Shown piece by piece: positions 49,399-57,997 of a stretch of 64,000 bases of DNA. Location of the stretch: assembly GCF_003460605.1 (NCBI RefSeq), contig NZ_QTVN01000013.1, positions 60,387 through 124,386 on the forward strand, in the 5' to 3' direction. Below the pieces are notes generated by a model, which had not been told where the DNA came from, did not search any database, and worked only from the letters and a program-made list of their open reading frames with translations. A program made the translations under genes and the position numbers. Origin of the DNA: Ruminococcus sp. AF31-8BH. GTDB taxonomy: Bacteria; Bacillota; Clostridia; Lachnospirales; Lachnospiraceae. How positions within the stretch are numbered: the first letter of the stretch is position 1; the number at the start of each line of letters is the position of its first letter.

Positions 49399-50405
49399 TA
49401 TTTCCCCTCCTTGTTCATAAGCTCCTGAACACGAAGCCAGCAGGCAGAACGATGTTTCTCGCCCACTTCCACGTAAGGAGGCATTTTTTTCAGACAGATC
49501 TTCATGCAGTGCTCACAGCGGGGAGCGAACGGACATCCCTCCGGTGGATTCAGCATATCAACTGGTGTTCCCTCAATAGGAATCAGACGTTCATAGCTCT
49601 CGGCATCAACACGAGGCATAGAACGAAGAAGACCTTTTGTATATGGATGAGCAGGCTTATAGAAAATATCATCCACAGGCCCCTGCTCTACAATCTTACC
49701 TGCATACATTACCGATACCTTATCACAGATGTCTGCAACAACGCCAAGATTGTGCGTAATAAAAATTATTCCCATTCCTGTTTTCTTCTGAAGATTCTTC
49801 ATCAGATCCAGGATCTGAGCCTGAATGGTAACATCAAGTGCTGTGGTAGGCTCATCTGCGATCAGCAGCTGCGGATGACAGATCAGTCCCATAGCAATCA
49901 TTACACGCTGACGCATACCGCCGGAAAACTCATGAGGATACTGCTTCATACGCTTCTCTACATTGTTGATTCCTACCAGCTCCATCATTTCCATGGCACG
50001 CTTCTGTGCTTCTTCTGCACTGATTTTTTTATCATGGGCACGAAGAGCCTCAACCAGCTGGTTTCCAATCGTGTAAACCGGATTCAGGCAGGTCATTGGA
50101 TTCTGAAAAATCATCGCTACTTTATTTCCGCGAAATGCAGTCATTTCATCTTTTGAAAAAGAAAGGACATCCTTTCCCTCGAAGGTGATAGATCCTCCGA
50201 TTACCTTACCTGGTGACTGAAGAAGCCCCATAATAGAATATGCTTCCTGGCTCTTTCCAGAACCAGATTCTCCAACCACGCCCATAACTTCGCCATAATC
50301 AAGATCATAAGAAATACCACCAACAGCCTTTACTTCTCCTGCCGGAGTAAAGAAGGAGACTTTCAGGTCTTTTACTTCCAATAATTTATTTTTCTGTTCA
50401 GACAT
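49398..50405 (-). CDS. oppD: Oligopeptide ABC transporter ATP-binding protein OppD
   Basis: A 335-residue ATPase with Walker A GESGSGKS, the Q-loop segment [16 protein letters not shown], signature [15 protein letters not shown], Walker [17 protein letters not shown] and a C-terminal [10 protein letters not shown] motif. This is the OppD-type half of the heterodimer. It follows oppC after 15 bp, with a GGAGGAG ribosome binding site. Confidence 0.96.
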   Translation of the reverse strand: MSEQKNKLLEVKDLKVSFFTPAGEVKAVGGISYDLDYGEVMGVVGESGSGKSQEAYSIMGLLQSPGKVIGGSITFEGKDVLSFSKDEMTAFRGNKVAMIFQNPMTCLNPVYTIGNQLVEALRAHDKKISAEEAQKRAMEMMELVGINNVEKRMKQYPHEFSGGMRQRVMIAMGLICHPQLLIADEPTTALDVTIQAQILDLMKNLQKKTGMGIIFITHNLGVVADICDKVSVMYAGKIVEQGPVDDIFYKPAHPYTKGLLRSMPRVDAESYERLIPIEGTPVDMLNPPEGCPFAPRCEHCMKICLKKMPPYVEVGEKHRSACWLRVQELMNKEGK

Positions 50406-50420
50406 TTTTCTCCTCCTCTC

Positions 50421-51785
50421 TTATTTCTTCAGCTTCGGATCAAGAGCATCGCGAAGACCGTCGCCAAATAAATTAAAGGCAAGAATCATAATGCTCAGGA
50501 TCACAGAAGGCACAATCAATCTGTAAGTATAGGTGTACATACCACTTAATGCATCTGTTGCCATGGAGCCAAGGCTTGGAAGCGGTGCAGAGACACCAAC
50601 ACCAAGATAGGATAAGAAGGACTCCAGGAAAATAGCAGAAGGAATCTGCAGGCAGGTAGTAACAACGATCTGTCCGATACAGTTTGGAAGCAGATGGCGA
50701 CGAATGATTCTGCCGCCCGATGCGCCAAGTGCTCTGGCTGCGGTTACATATTCCTGCTGCTTCAGCTGAAGCACCTGACCGCGGATAATGCGGCTCATGG
50801 TTACCCAGTACAGAAGACCAAAGGCAATGAACATGGAAATCAGATTAGGTCCAAGAACATTAACAAAGGATTTCAAAGGACTGGTTCCTGCAGAGTTTAC
50901 ATAGTCAGTAAGAATCGGCTTCAGTGCAGTGGCAATCAAAAGAACAACAAGCATCTCAGGAACCGCATAAATAAGCTCTACAATACGCTGCATTACTGCG
51001 TCAACCTTACCACCGCAATAACCAGAAATTGCTCCGTAAAGAGCACCGATCACAAGTACAAGAATAGCGGCAAACACACCAACGGACATGGAAACTCTGG
51101 CGCCATACATAACACGGACCAGAATGTCACGGCCATACATATCAGTACCAAATACATGAGGAAATACGTTTTCCCCATTTGCTTTACGCTCAAGCTCAGC
51201 CTGAGAATAGCCGAAAATATGCTTTTTAATTCCAAGCTCCTTACGGACGGAATCCTCATCTACGCTCTGATCTTCAGAAGAAGAATCTGCCGGCTTTGCA
51301 GCAACTTTTGCCTTCGCACGGATAACGGCTTCGTCCTTCTTTGTAAATTTCTCACCTTTTTTCTCTGCTTCAGCCTTCGCCTGTGCGATCATCTCATCTA
51401 CATCGACCACATCAGACTGAGTTCTTGCGGCAATCTCATCATTCACACGCTGCTGATCTTCTAAAGTATAGTGATATGGGTAAAGATTCTCAGCACCCTT
51501 GTTAAACTCATCATATCCATAGGGAATCAGAAGAGGTCCCACAAAAGCAAATAAAAACAGGAACACGATCACACCAAGTGCAACCATAGCTACTGCATTC
51601 TTTTTCAGTCTTCTCCAGGCATCCTTCCAGTAGGATACGCTCTGGCGGTCCTGAATGAAATCATCCTTCTCCTGTCTGGAAGCAGATGCAAAATCATCCG
51701 GCGTCAGATCCTGAAGGAGATTCTCAATATCCGGCTGAAGACTAACCGGACATTTCTTGATTTTCTTATCTTCTGTCACGATCAT
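50421..51785 (-). CDS. oppC: Oligopeptide ABC permease OppC with enlarged extracytoplasmic loop
   Basis: A 454-residue permease, well above the usual ~300. After the first membrane helix (about 65-88) a hydrophilic segment of about 120 residues (92-208) rich in Ala, Lys, Glu, Asp and Ser precedes the conserved FGTDMYGRDILVRVMYGARVS block; most family members have roughly 40 residues there. The permease signature with EAA loop (ARALGASGGRIIRRHLLPN) and five further helices follow. The loop should face outside and might contact OppA. The start overlaps the oppB stop (ATGA); a GTG six bases later has better Shine-Dalgarno spacing. Confidence 0.93.
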   Translation of the reverse strand: MIVTEDKKIKKCPVSLQPDIENLLQDLTPDDFASASRQEKDDFIQDRQSVSYWKDAWRRLKKNAVAMVALGVIVFLFLFAFVGPLLIPYGYDEFNKGAENLYPYHYTLEDQQRVNDEIAARTQSDVVDVDEMIAQAKAEAEKKGEKFTKKDEAVIRAKAKVAAKPADSSSEDQSVDEDSVRKELGIKKHIFGYSQAELERKANGENVFPHVFGTDMYGRDILVRVMYGARVSMSVGVFAAILVLVIGALYGAISGYCGGKVDAVMQRIVELIYAVPEMLVVLLIATALKPILTDYVNSAGTSPLKSFVNVLGPNLISMFIAFGLLYWVTMSRIIRGQVLQLKQQEYVTAARALGASGGRIIRRHLLPNCIGQIVVTTCLQIPSAIFLESFLSYLGVGVSAPLPSLGSMATDALSGMYTYTYRLIVPSVILSIMILAFNLFGDGLRDALDPKLKK

Positions 51786-52726
51786 TCTCCTCCTTTCGTA
51801 AGGCTGATTCTCGGGTCAGCTACCTTATAGAGGAGGTCTACAACCAGGTTCATCAGAATAATAAATGCTGCCAGGAAAATAGTGGTTCCCATAATAACCG
51901 GATAGTCACGGTTCTGAATGGACTGTACAAAGTAACGTCCAAGTCCCGGGATAGAGAAAACGCTCTCTACAACGAAACCGCCGCAAAGAGTGAAGGCTAC
52001 CTGCGGTCCTAAGTATGTAATAACCGGAATCAGGGCATTTCTCAGGGCATGCTTGAAAATGATCTTTTTATTTTTCAGACCCTTGGCACGGGCTGTCTTA
52101 ATGTACTCCTGGCTTAAAGAATCCAGCATGGCAGAACGTGTCTGGCGGGCTGTGTAGCACATCGGATAAAATCCAAGCGCAAAGCAGGGCAGCACATAGG
52201 CGCGCCATCCCTGTGACGGGTCAAAAATAGACGGAAACAGATTCAGTGCATTGTTTCCAGTAAGTGTAACCAGAAGAACAGATGCCACAACAAAGCTTGG
52301 CATGGAAATTCCAAGTGTACAGATCACGCGAAGGATACTGTCTGTAAGCTTGCCGCGCTTAAATGCTGCAAGACATCCAAGAGGTACGCCTACCAGGATC
52401 GCCCAGAGGAGCGCAAGCGCACCTACCTTGGCAGATACCGGAAACATATCCACAATAATGTCAAGAACTGCACGGTTCTTCTGCATCTTAAGAGATACGC
52501 CGAAATCACCGTGAAGAATATTTTTCAGATACATAAACAGCTGTACATAAACTGGCTTGTCCAGTCCGTATTTGGCATTCAGTGCTGCAAGTGTGGTTTC
52601 AGAAGGTGTCTTTTCACTGAGCCATGGGCTTCCCGGTACAGCATTCATCAGCAGGAATGTCAGACAGGCTACCAGAAAGATCGTCAGGATTGCCATTCCC
52701 AGTCTTTTTACAAAGTACTTTCCCAT
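51782..52726 (-). CDS. oppB: Oligopeptide ABC permease OppB
   Basis: A 314-residue inner-membrane permease with six helices. The N-terminal block YFVKRLGMAILTIFLVACLTFLLM and the EAA loop region (YIKTARAKGLKNKKIIFKHALRNALIP) are typical. It forms the channel with OppC. It is the first gene of the operon; AAGGAGG precedes the ATG and a promoter is visible about 85 bp upstream. Confidence 0.96.
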   Translation of the reverse strand: MGKYFVKRLGMAILTIFLVACLTFLLMNAVPGSPWLSEKTPSETTLAALNAKYGLDKPVYVQLFMYLKNILHGDFGVSLKMQKNRAVLDIIVDMFPVSAKVGALALLWAILVGVPLGCLAAFKRGKLTDSILRVICTLGISMPSFVVASVLLVTLTGNNALNLFPSIFDPSQGWRAYVLPCFALGFYPMCYTARQTRSAMLDSLSQEYIKTARAKGLKNKKIIFKHALRNALIPVITYLGPQVAFTLCGGFVVESVFSIPGLGRYFVQSIQNRDYPVIMGTTIFLAAFIILMNLVVDLLYKVADPRISLTKGGE

Positions 52727-52808
52727 TTTTCCTCCTTAATTCACCTGGTTGAAATCTTTCCTTCTTTAATTTCTGACCAGGATTCATTTTTAATAAGATA
52801 TGAAAAAA

Positions 52809-52837
52809 ATTATAGCATCTTCGTTCGCTTTAGGCAA
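52809..52837 (-). promoter_or_regulatory. opp operon promoter
   Basis: On the minus strand TTGCCT (52837-52832) and TATAAT (52814-52809) are spaced by 17 bp, giving a leader of about 75 nt before oppB. The A/T-rich DNA from 52840 to 52970 has no clear feature except a short palindrome, ATTTTCGAAAAT at 52947-52958. Confidence 0.65.
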
Positions 52838-52971
52838 GTAACTTTTTAAACTTTAACAGGGTGATATTGTAATTTTTTAAGTTTGTAGTACGCTTACGCG
52901 GCACTGCCATAAGTTTTTTAGGCACATATTGCAATCTGGCAGAAGCATTTTCGAAAATTTTTCTGTTTTTG

Positions 52972-53124
52972 TCAGTAAAAAAGGAAGAGCACCATAGGGT
53001 ACCCTTCCTGTTCCGTTCTCACCAGTTCACCTTTTGCCTCATCCGGCTCTGTATCCTTGCCGCAGCTGATCAGAAAAGCCACGCACAGCAGGACAAGCAG
53101 CAAAATCCAGCCTCTTTTTCTCAT
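52972..53124 (-). CDS. Small putative lipoprotein (50 aa)
   Basis: The minus strand encodes 50 residues starting MRKRGWILLLVLL, with a hydrophobic core and lipobox FLISC (Cys at 21), followed by a polar GKDTEPDEAKGELVRTEQEG tail. TGGAGA lies seven bases before the ATG. The last ten codons lie in a terminator-like hairpin (GGAAG...CTTCC plus T-run), so it is either a very small lipoprotein ending at its own terminator or the 5' remnant of a larger gene. No family is recognised. Confidence 0.5.
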   Translation of the reverse strand: MRKRGWILLLVLLCVAFLISCGKDTEPDEAKGELVRTEQEGYPMVLFLFY

Positions 53125-53264
53125 AGAAATCTCCATTTTCCAATAAACCTCTTTCGTCGTTGCCTCTTATATCCTCATTATGCTCCAAATGGATTTTTCT
53201 ATGCAAAACATTGATTTTCTGTTTTCTCCCATTCCTTAACGCTTCTGAACAGGTGCTCTTCTTA

Positions 53265-54194
53265 TCAGAAGCCTTTTTTCCTTATGTAGAATGCAATATC
53301 GTGATAAACCCGTTTCTTATCAGTCTCATTGAGGATCTCGTGGCGCATGCCCGGATAGAGCTTGCCTTTTACGTCCAGATAACCTGCGTGGCGCATATCT
53401 TGCACTGCTTTTGCGAAATGGCGCACATTGATCATACAGGGATCGTCTGCGCCGCTTACAAAAAGCACAGGCATTTTCGGCTTTGTGCAGTGCCAGTGCT
53501 TCACATCGTAGGCTCGCTTCATCAGCTCGAAAAGTGCCAGGTAGCCATCGTCTGTGAAAGTAAAGCCGCACAGCTCAGAATCGGAATACTCCTGTGCTGC
53601 TGCCTTATTGGCACAGATCCAGGAGGTACAGTTCTGGTCCTTACGAAAACGCATTACATTTCCGCCAAAGGACAAGGCCTCGATCACATGGCTTCTGTGA
53701 GTCGGGCCGAAAACAGTGCTCTCCGCATGGGCCAGTGCCACCCCTAATGGCCTTGCTGTATTTTTGCTTGGGGAACCGCAGATGATCAGCATATCCATGC
53801 AGTCATCATGATCCCTTGCAAAAGCCCTGACTGCCAGGGAACCCATGCTGTGACCGAACAGGATCAAGGGAAGATCCGGAAGCTGCTGGTGCATTTCCCG
53901 GTTCACCACCTCAATATCCTTCAGAATGGCATCTGCACCGCCGCCATACATATAACCAAGGTCATCCATGGCGCGGACGCTTTTCCCATGGCCTCTGTGG
54001 TCGTGGATCACGCATACATAGCCTCTCTTTGCCATGTATTCCATAAATGGAAGATAACGCTCCTTGTATTCGCTCATGCCGTGAACAAGCTGCAGGATTC
54101 CCCGGTAAGGCGTCTCGTCCGGAACCACTGCCAGAACGGAAATATCAAGGCCGTCCGCCTCGGATTCTATATAAGCTTCGTATTTTGCACTCAT
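53265..54194 (-). CDS. Monoacylglycerol lipase/lysophospholipase-like alpha/beta hydrolase
   Basis: A 309-residue cytoplasmic hydrolase of the Hydrolase_4 group. Visible are the oxyanion-side motif VHGMSEYKERY, DHRGHGKS, nucleophile elbow FGHSMGSLAVR (Ser at about 118), acid SGADDPC and catalytic His in GMRHEILNE. There is no signal peptide. The likely substrate is a monoacylglycerol or lysophospholipid, a guess from family membership. It is monocistronic, flanked upstream by a divergent DUF5067 gene. The stop lies inside a hairpin (GCTTCTGA/TCAGAAGC). Confidence 0.88.
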   Translation of the reverse strand: MSAKYEAYIESEADGLDISVLAVVPDETPYRGILQLVHGMSEYKERYLPFMEYMAKRGYVCVIHDHRGHGKSVRAMDDLGYMYGGGADAILKDIEVVNREMHQQLPDLPLILFGHSMGSLAVRAFARDHDDCMDMLIICGSPSKNTARPLGVALAHAESTVFGPTHRSHVIEALSFGGNVMRFRKDQNCTSWICANKAAAQEYSDSELCGFTFTDDGYLALFELMKRAYDVKHWHCTKPKMPVLFVSGADDPCMINVRHFAKAVQDMRHAGYLDVKGKLYPGMRHEILNETDKKRVYHDIAFYIRKKGF

Positions 54195-54282
54195 AGTTTT
54201 TCCGCCTTTCTTTTTTTCTTAGTATAACATGGACGCCCCTGTTTTTCCACTATTTTGACATGCCCTCCTTTGGACAAATGCT

Positions 54283-54311
54283 TTGACACAAATCTTTTCG
54301 TATACTATAAT
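54283..54311 (+). promoter_or_regulatory. Promoter of the DUF5067 protein gene
   Basis: TTGACA (54283-54288) and TATAAT (54306-54311) are spaced by exactly 17 bp, a consensus sigma-A promoter about 33 bp before the ATG. Confidence 0.85.
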
Positions 54312-54343
54312 GGAAGCAATTCCAGCAACGAAAAGGAGGAAAC

Positions 54344-55447
54344 ATGAGAGAGCCACAATTAAATACCCCGGATGAGCAGTCCGTTCCCCGTAAAAAGAAA
54401 AAAAAGGGCAAGATTGGGCGCGTCCTGATTCTGCTTGCCCTTATCCTTGTGATCGGAGCAGGCGTGGGATACTATTTCTACGAGCGAAGTCAGCCAGCCA
54501 AAGAACTGGAGACATACCTTACCGCGATCCAGTCCCTTGATCTTAACGCCATGCAGTCCCACCTTCAAAGCGCCGATCTGTCTGCTCTTGACAATGCAGA
54601 TGTGACAAATGCTGCATACGAAAGCTTTTTCAAGTCCATCAATGCCAAAATGACCTGGTCCATCACTAAGACCAGCTTTAGCTTCCAGAATGGAACAGCC
54701 GATGTGACAGCACGCATCCGTTATATCGACGGCTCTGATATTTACAGGGAAACGGTCACAGAATTTCTTCGTCAGATCGTGTCCAGCGCCTTTTCCGGCG
54801 AAAGCCTCACAGAGCAGGAGACACAGGAAAAGCTTGCCGCGATCTTAATGGAAAAATCAGACAGTCTGGAGGATAAATTCAGCGAGGCTGATATCACTTA
54901 TCCTATGATCAAGGTAGACGGCCAGTGGAAGGTCACTTCCCTGGATGATGAGACTGTAAAGATCATGTCCGCAAACTTCAAAAGCGTGGAAGACGAAATC
55001 AGCCAGACCTTAAGCGCTTCTTCTGAAGAGGCAGATGGCTCTTCTTCAGAAAATGCCCAGGCGCCTGCTGCTTCAGACGGCACCATTGATCTTTCAAATG
55101 AACGTTTTTCCATTCACTATACCAGAAATGTAGTCTCCACAGACTTCGGCGGTGAACCCTGTCTTCTTGTTTACTACGACTACACCAACAACGGTTCCGG
55201 TGCTTCCAGTGCCATGGTGGATGTGAACCTGACCGCTTACCAGAACGGTGCTTCTCTTGAGGCCGCCATTCCGGCAAACAGCGACAGCGCCATCGATGCC
55301 TTTATGAAAGAGATCCAGCCAGGGGAGACCGTGAATGTATGCCAGGCCTTTTCCCTGAAGGATATGAGTCCGGTTACCTTACAGGCTGTGGACGCTTTTG
55401 GACTGGACACCAGTGTAACAGCGGTGCAGACCCTGAACCTGCAGTAA
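54344..55447 (+). CDS. Membrane-anchored protein with C-terminal DUF5067 domain
   Basis: A 367-residue protein with a Lys-rich N-terminus (17-24), one membrane segment (about 26-47) and an extracellular region: an NTF2/DUF4878-like stretch (about 52-210), a Ser/Glu/Ala linker (about 222-245) and a DUF5067-type immunoglobulin-like domain (about 246-367, with RFSIHYTRNVVSTDFGGEPCLLVYYDYTNNGS). The domain is common in Firmicutes surface proteins, and its ligand is unknown. AGGAGG precedes the ATG. It stands alone between its promoter and a strong terminator. Confidence 0.75.
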   Translation: MREPQLNTPDEQSVPRKKKKKGKIGRVLILLALILVIGAGVGYYFYERSQPAKELETYLTAIQSLDLNAMQSHLQSADLSALDNADVTNAAYESFFKSINAKMTWSITKTSFSFQNGTADVTARIRYIDGSDIYRETVTEFLRQIVSSAFSGESLTEQETQEKLAAILMEKSDSLEDKFSEADITYPMIKVDGQWKVTSLDDETVKIMSANFKSVEDEISQTLSASSEEADGSSSENAQAPAASDGTIDLSNERFSIHYTRNVVSTDFGGEPCLLVYYDYTNNGSGASSAMVDVNLTAYQNGASLEAAIPANSDSAIDAFMKEIQPGETVNVCQAFSLKDMSPVTLQAVDAFGLDTSVTAVQTLNLQ

Positions 55448-55471
55448 AAACTGCTTTTTACTTTTAAAATG

Positions 55472-55508
55472 CGCGAAAATCTTTTAACTGGATTTTCGCG
55501 TATTTTTT
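55472..55508 (+). terminator. Terminator of the DUF5067 protein gene
   Basis: CGCGAAAATC (55472-55481) pairs perfectly with GATTTTCGCG (55491-55500), and a T-rich run follows. Confidence 0.92.
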
Positions 55509-55562
55509 ATGCATATTTTGCGAAAAAGAAGAGACACTATGGATACGAAAGGATGGTGACTT

Positions 55563-55778
55563 ATGGGAAATAAATTTTTGAGATGTTTTTGTCTGACGCT
55601 TACCATAATCGGTGCAATCAACTGGGGACTGATCGGATTCTTTAATTTCAATCTGGTGGCCCTAATCTTTGGAAGCATGAGCTGGATTTCCAGAATTATC
55701 TATGCACTGGTGGGACTTAGCGGCCTGTATCTGCTCAGCTTCTATGGAATCATCTGCGCAGACGAGGCAGACGCATAA
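55563..55778 (+). CDS. DUF378-family small membrane protein
   Basis: A 71-residue protein with two membrane helices and the DUF378 core LTIIGAINWGLIGFFNFNLVALIFG followed by RIIYALVGLSGLYLL. The function is unknown in all relatives. AAAGGATGGTG precedes the ATG. It probably has its own promoter between the preceding terminator and the start. Confidence 0.88.
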   Translation: MGNKFLRCFCLTLTIIGAINWGLIGFFNFNLVALIFGSMSWISRIIYALVGLSGLYLLSFYGIICADEADA

Positions 55779-55831
55779 ACCCAGGCAACATAGTCTTTTT
55801 TCAAAACACTCTTTCATCTTATGAATATGCA

Positions 55832-55879
55832 AAAGCAGCCTGCACTTCGCGGATCGAATCCCAAAGCGCAGGCTGTTTT
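55832..55879. terminator. Terminator after the DUF378 gene
   Basis: CAGCCTGC (55836-55843) pairs with GCAGGCTG (55868-55875), with a short T-run on the plus side and AAAA (TTTT on the minus strand) on the other, so it may act in both directions. Confidence 0.65.
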
Positions 55880-55891
55880 CCTATTATAAAC

Positions 55892-55920
55892 AAAAAACCA
55901 GGAGCAATATGTCCTGGTTT
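55892..55920 (-). terminator. Terminator of the tRNA-Gly operon
   Basis: On the minus strand AAACCAGGA (55920-55912) pairs with TCCTGGTTT and runs into TTT, starting six bases after the last tRNA. Confidence 0.88.
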
Positions 55921-55926
55921 CTCAAG

Positions 55927-55999
55927 AGCGATAGACGGGGCTCGAACCCGCGGTCTCGACCTTGGCAAGGTCGCGCGTTACCAACTACGCCACTATCGC
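55927..55999 (-). tRNA. tRNA-Gly(GCC), distal copy of the tandem array
   Basis: A 73-nt cloverleaf with acceptor GCGATAG/CTATCGC and anticodon loop TTGCCAA. It is identical to 56115-56187 and to the lone gene at 2651-2723. Confidence 0.97.
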
Positions 56000-56002
56000 A
56001 CA

Positions 56003-56073
56003 AGCGGGTGATGGGAATCGAACCCACGTATCCAGCTTGGAAGGCTGGTGTTCTACCATTGAACTACACCCGC
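56003..56073 (-). tRNA. tRNA-Gly(TCC), distal copy
   Basis: A 71-nt cloverleaf with acceptor GCGGGTG/CACCCGC and anticodon loop CTTCCAA (anticodon TCC). It is three bases from the following Gly(GCC) gene. Confidence 0.97.
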
Positions 56074-56114
56074 ACATCTGTATTCAAATGTGCCTGCCTG
56101 ACTTTCGTCAGAAG

Positions 56115-56187
56115 AGCGATAGACGGGGCTCGAACCCGCGGTCTCGACCTTGGCAAGGTCGCGCGTTACCAACTACGCCACTATCGC
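56115..56187 (-). tRNA. tRNA-Gly(GCC), proximal copy
   Basis: Identical in sequence to the distal copy 188 bp away; part of the duplicated Gly(TCC)-Gly(GCC) pair. Confidence 0.97.
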
Positions 56188-56190
56188 ATA

Positions 56191-56261
56191 AGCGGGTGAT
56201 GGGAATCGAACCCACGTATCCAGCTTGGAAGGCTGGTGTTCTACCATTGAACTACACCCGC
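56191..56261 (-). tRNA. tRNA-Gly(TCC), proximal copy
   Basis: First tRNA of the four-gene array, identical to the copy at 56003-56073. It starts about 32 bp after a consensus promoter. Confidence 0.97.
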
Positions 56262-56292
56262 ACATTTGTGCTTGTCCGTCACAACGAAGCTT

Positions 56293-56321
56293 AGTATATC
56301 CGATGTGGACGGATTTGTCAA
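56293..56321 (-). promoter_or_regulatory. Promoter of the tRNA-Gly array
   Basis: On the minus strand TTGACA (56321-56316) and TATACT (56298-56293) are spaced by 17 bp. Only one promoter is seen for the four genes. Confidence 0.85.
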
Positions 56322-56491
56322 TAACTTTTTTGAAATTTTTTCAAATTTTTTCTTTTGTTTCTAAGATTGACGCAATAGAACTGTTTTTAGGGGATTTCCA
56401 GAAGAGCCAGACCCCTGCTCCTACACCCTAAAGTGTGTTTGAAAAAGGCTCTGGCTCTCATTTATCACTTTCCAAATCGATTTTGCCAAGA

Positions 56492-57418
56492 TCAGTTCTC
56501 CCAGTCCCACACATTGGAAGTCTCCACGCAGGTGCGCGGCTTCTTGATCACAAGCTCCGGGCTCTTGGCGCTTACCTTGGAGTTCGCCGGGATGGACTCT
56601 GTAATGAAGGTGTTACCGCCGATGATGGTATTTTCTCCAATGACAGTCTCACCGCCAAGCACGGAAGAATTGGAATAAATGGTCACATTGTCCTCAATAG
56701 TAGGATGACGCTTCACACCGGACAGCTGCTGTCCCTTTCTGGTGGAAAGCGCACCAAGAGTCACGCCCTGATACAGCTTCACATTATTTCCAATAGTAGT
56801 AGTCTCACCGATTACCACGCCGGTTCCATGGTCAATGAAGAAGTACTCTCCAATGGTGGCACCTGGGTTGATATCGATTCCTGTATGGTCATGTGCATAC
56901 TCTGTCATGATTCTGGGAATAAAAGGCACCTCCTCCAGATAAAGGATATGGGCCAGACGATACACATAAATTGCCAGAAATCCCGGATAGGAGAAAATAA
57001 TCTCTTCCCTGCTCTTGGCAGCCGGGTCACCGTCAAAGCCTGCCTGCACATCCTTCAGAAGCATTTCCTGCACATCCGGCAGCTGTTCAAAAAAGCTGGC
57101 TGTTACCCTGGCAGCCTTGCCGCATGCGCTGGCAGTATCCTCGCCCACATAGAGAAATGCAGTCTCAATCTGCTCCTTCATACGGTCAAACAGGTCGTTC
57201 AGCAGATATCCGGTGTAATGCTCTGGAAAAACCGCCGCGCCGGAATCAATGTCAAAATATCCCGGGAAAATAACGGATCTCATCTCTTTCACAATATCAA
57301 TAATCGCCGCACGGACAGGAAGGTGTCTTCCACTCTTTGTCAGAAACAGCTCTTCCTTGCGGTAATTGGCAGTCAGACGGGCTACTGCATTCTCTATGGA
57401 TGTCTTCTTATCACTCAT
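56492..57418 (-). CDS. Serine O-acetyltransferase, EpsC type
   Basis: A 308-residue enzyme acetylating serine for cysteine synthesis. The N-terminal helical domain (1-~170) is followed by a left-handed beta-helix with hexapeptide repeats (about 180-290) containing [42 protein letters not shown]. The length fits the EpsC subfamily of clostridia rather than the ~270-residue CysE. The start at 57418 ([10 protein letters not shown]) has AAGGAG eight bases upstream; a longer in-frame reading lacks one. It is monocistronic; no T-box or S-box was seen in the 180 bp upstream. Confidence 0.92.
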   Translation of the reverse strand: MSDKKTSIENAVARLTANYRKEELFLTKSGRHLPVRAAIIDIVKEMRSVIFPGYFDIDSGAAVFPEHYTGYLLNDLFDRMKEQIETAFLYVGEDTASACGKAARVTASFFEQLPDVQEMLLKDVQAGFDGDPAAKSREEIIFSYPGFLAIYVYRLAHILYLEEVPFIPRIMTEYAHDHTGIDINPGATIGEYFFIDHGTGVVIGETTTIGNNVKLYQGVTLGALSTRKGQQLSGVKRHPTIEDNVTIYSNSSVLGGETVIGENTIIGGNTFITESIPANSKVSAKSPELVIKKPRTCVETSNVWDWEN

Positions 57419-57562
57419 AACTGTTCTCCTTATTTCACGAAAGCAGATATGCTCCCGCCTATTTTCTATATAGTATGCCGGATTCTTCCGGCATGATTGC
57501 CACAAATGGTTACCTTCCCATAATATTACACTATTGTTTTCCCGTCAATAATAAAAAAAGGA

Positions 57563-57591
57563 TTGACCTTTCTCCCATCCCCCGATATAAT
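57563..57591 (+). promoter_or_regulatory. Promoter of tRNA-Ser
   Basis: TTGACC (57563-57568), a 17-bp spacer and TATAAT (57586-57591), 12 bp before the tRNA. Confidence 0.85.
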
Positions 57592-57603
57592 GAGAAATGT
57601 CGT

Positions 57604-57691
57604 GGAGATGTACCCAAGTGGCTGAAGGGTCCGCACTCGAAATGCGGTAGGTCGGGCAACCGATGCGAGGGTTCAAATCCCTCCATCTCCG
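57604..57691 (+). tRNA. tRNA-Ser(CGA)
   Basis: An 88-nt class II tRNA with acceptor GGAGATG/CATCTCC, anticodon stem CCGCA/TGCGG closing loop CTCGAAA (anticodon CGA), a long variable arm and G discriminator. It is followed by TTTTT. Confidence 0.96.
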
Positions 57692-57771
57692 CTTTTTGCT
57701 ATTATGCACAGCACTTTGTCCGCCAGGTACACCGCTTTTATAAAAATTTTCGCGAAATCTAACATTTTATC

Positions 57772-57800
57772 TTGACAAGTGTGCCTTTTGTATGTATAAT
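57772..57800 (+). promoter_or_regulatory. Promoter of tRNA-Trp
   Basis: TTGACA (57772-57777), a 17-bp spacer and TATAAT (57795-57800): a perfect consensus promoter 19 bp before the tRNA. Confidence 0.9.
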
Positions 57801-57819
57801 TGCAACAGAAGCAAAACAT

Positions 57820-57890
57820 AGGGGATTGGTCAAATGGTATGATAGGGGTCTCCAAAACCTTTGGTGGGAGTTCGATTCTCTCATCCCCTG
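57820..57890 (+). tRNA. tRNA-Trp(CCA)
   Basis: A 71-nt cloverleaf with acceptor AGGGGAT/ATCCCCT, G discriminator and anticodon loop CTCCAAA (anticodon CCA). Confidence 0.96.
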
Positions 57891-57895
57891 TTCTC

Positions 57896-57940
57896 CAAAA
57901 AGTCGGAAAGCTTTCTAATCAAAGTTTTCCGGCTTTTTGC
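57896..57940 (+). terminator. Terminator of tRNA-Trp
   Basis: AAAAAGTCGGAAA (57897-57909) pairs over 13 bp, one of them G-U, with TTTCCGGCTTTTT (57926-57938). Confidence 0.85.
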
Positions 57941-57997
57941 TTTATCTATTCATAAAAAATATGGGAAGAAATCCACCATTGCGATTTCTTCCCGTTT

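Noticed and set aside
52947..52958. ATTTTCGAAAAT palindrome upstream of opp as a CodY box
   Set aside because: It lacks the central W of the CodY consensus, so the half-site spacing is wrong, and it lies over 100 bp upstream of the promoter.
53240..53277. Plus-strand terminator after the small lipoprotein/hydrolase region
   Set aside because: The GCTTCTGA/TCAGAAGC hairpin has its T-run on the plus strand where no gene ends; its role for the minus-strand hydrolase gene is unclear, so it is only mentioned in that entry.
55909..56294. Open frames of 96 and 110 codons across the tRNA-Gly array
   Set aside because: They are translations of tRNA sequence; the apparent protein repeat reflects the duplicated tRNA pair.
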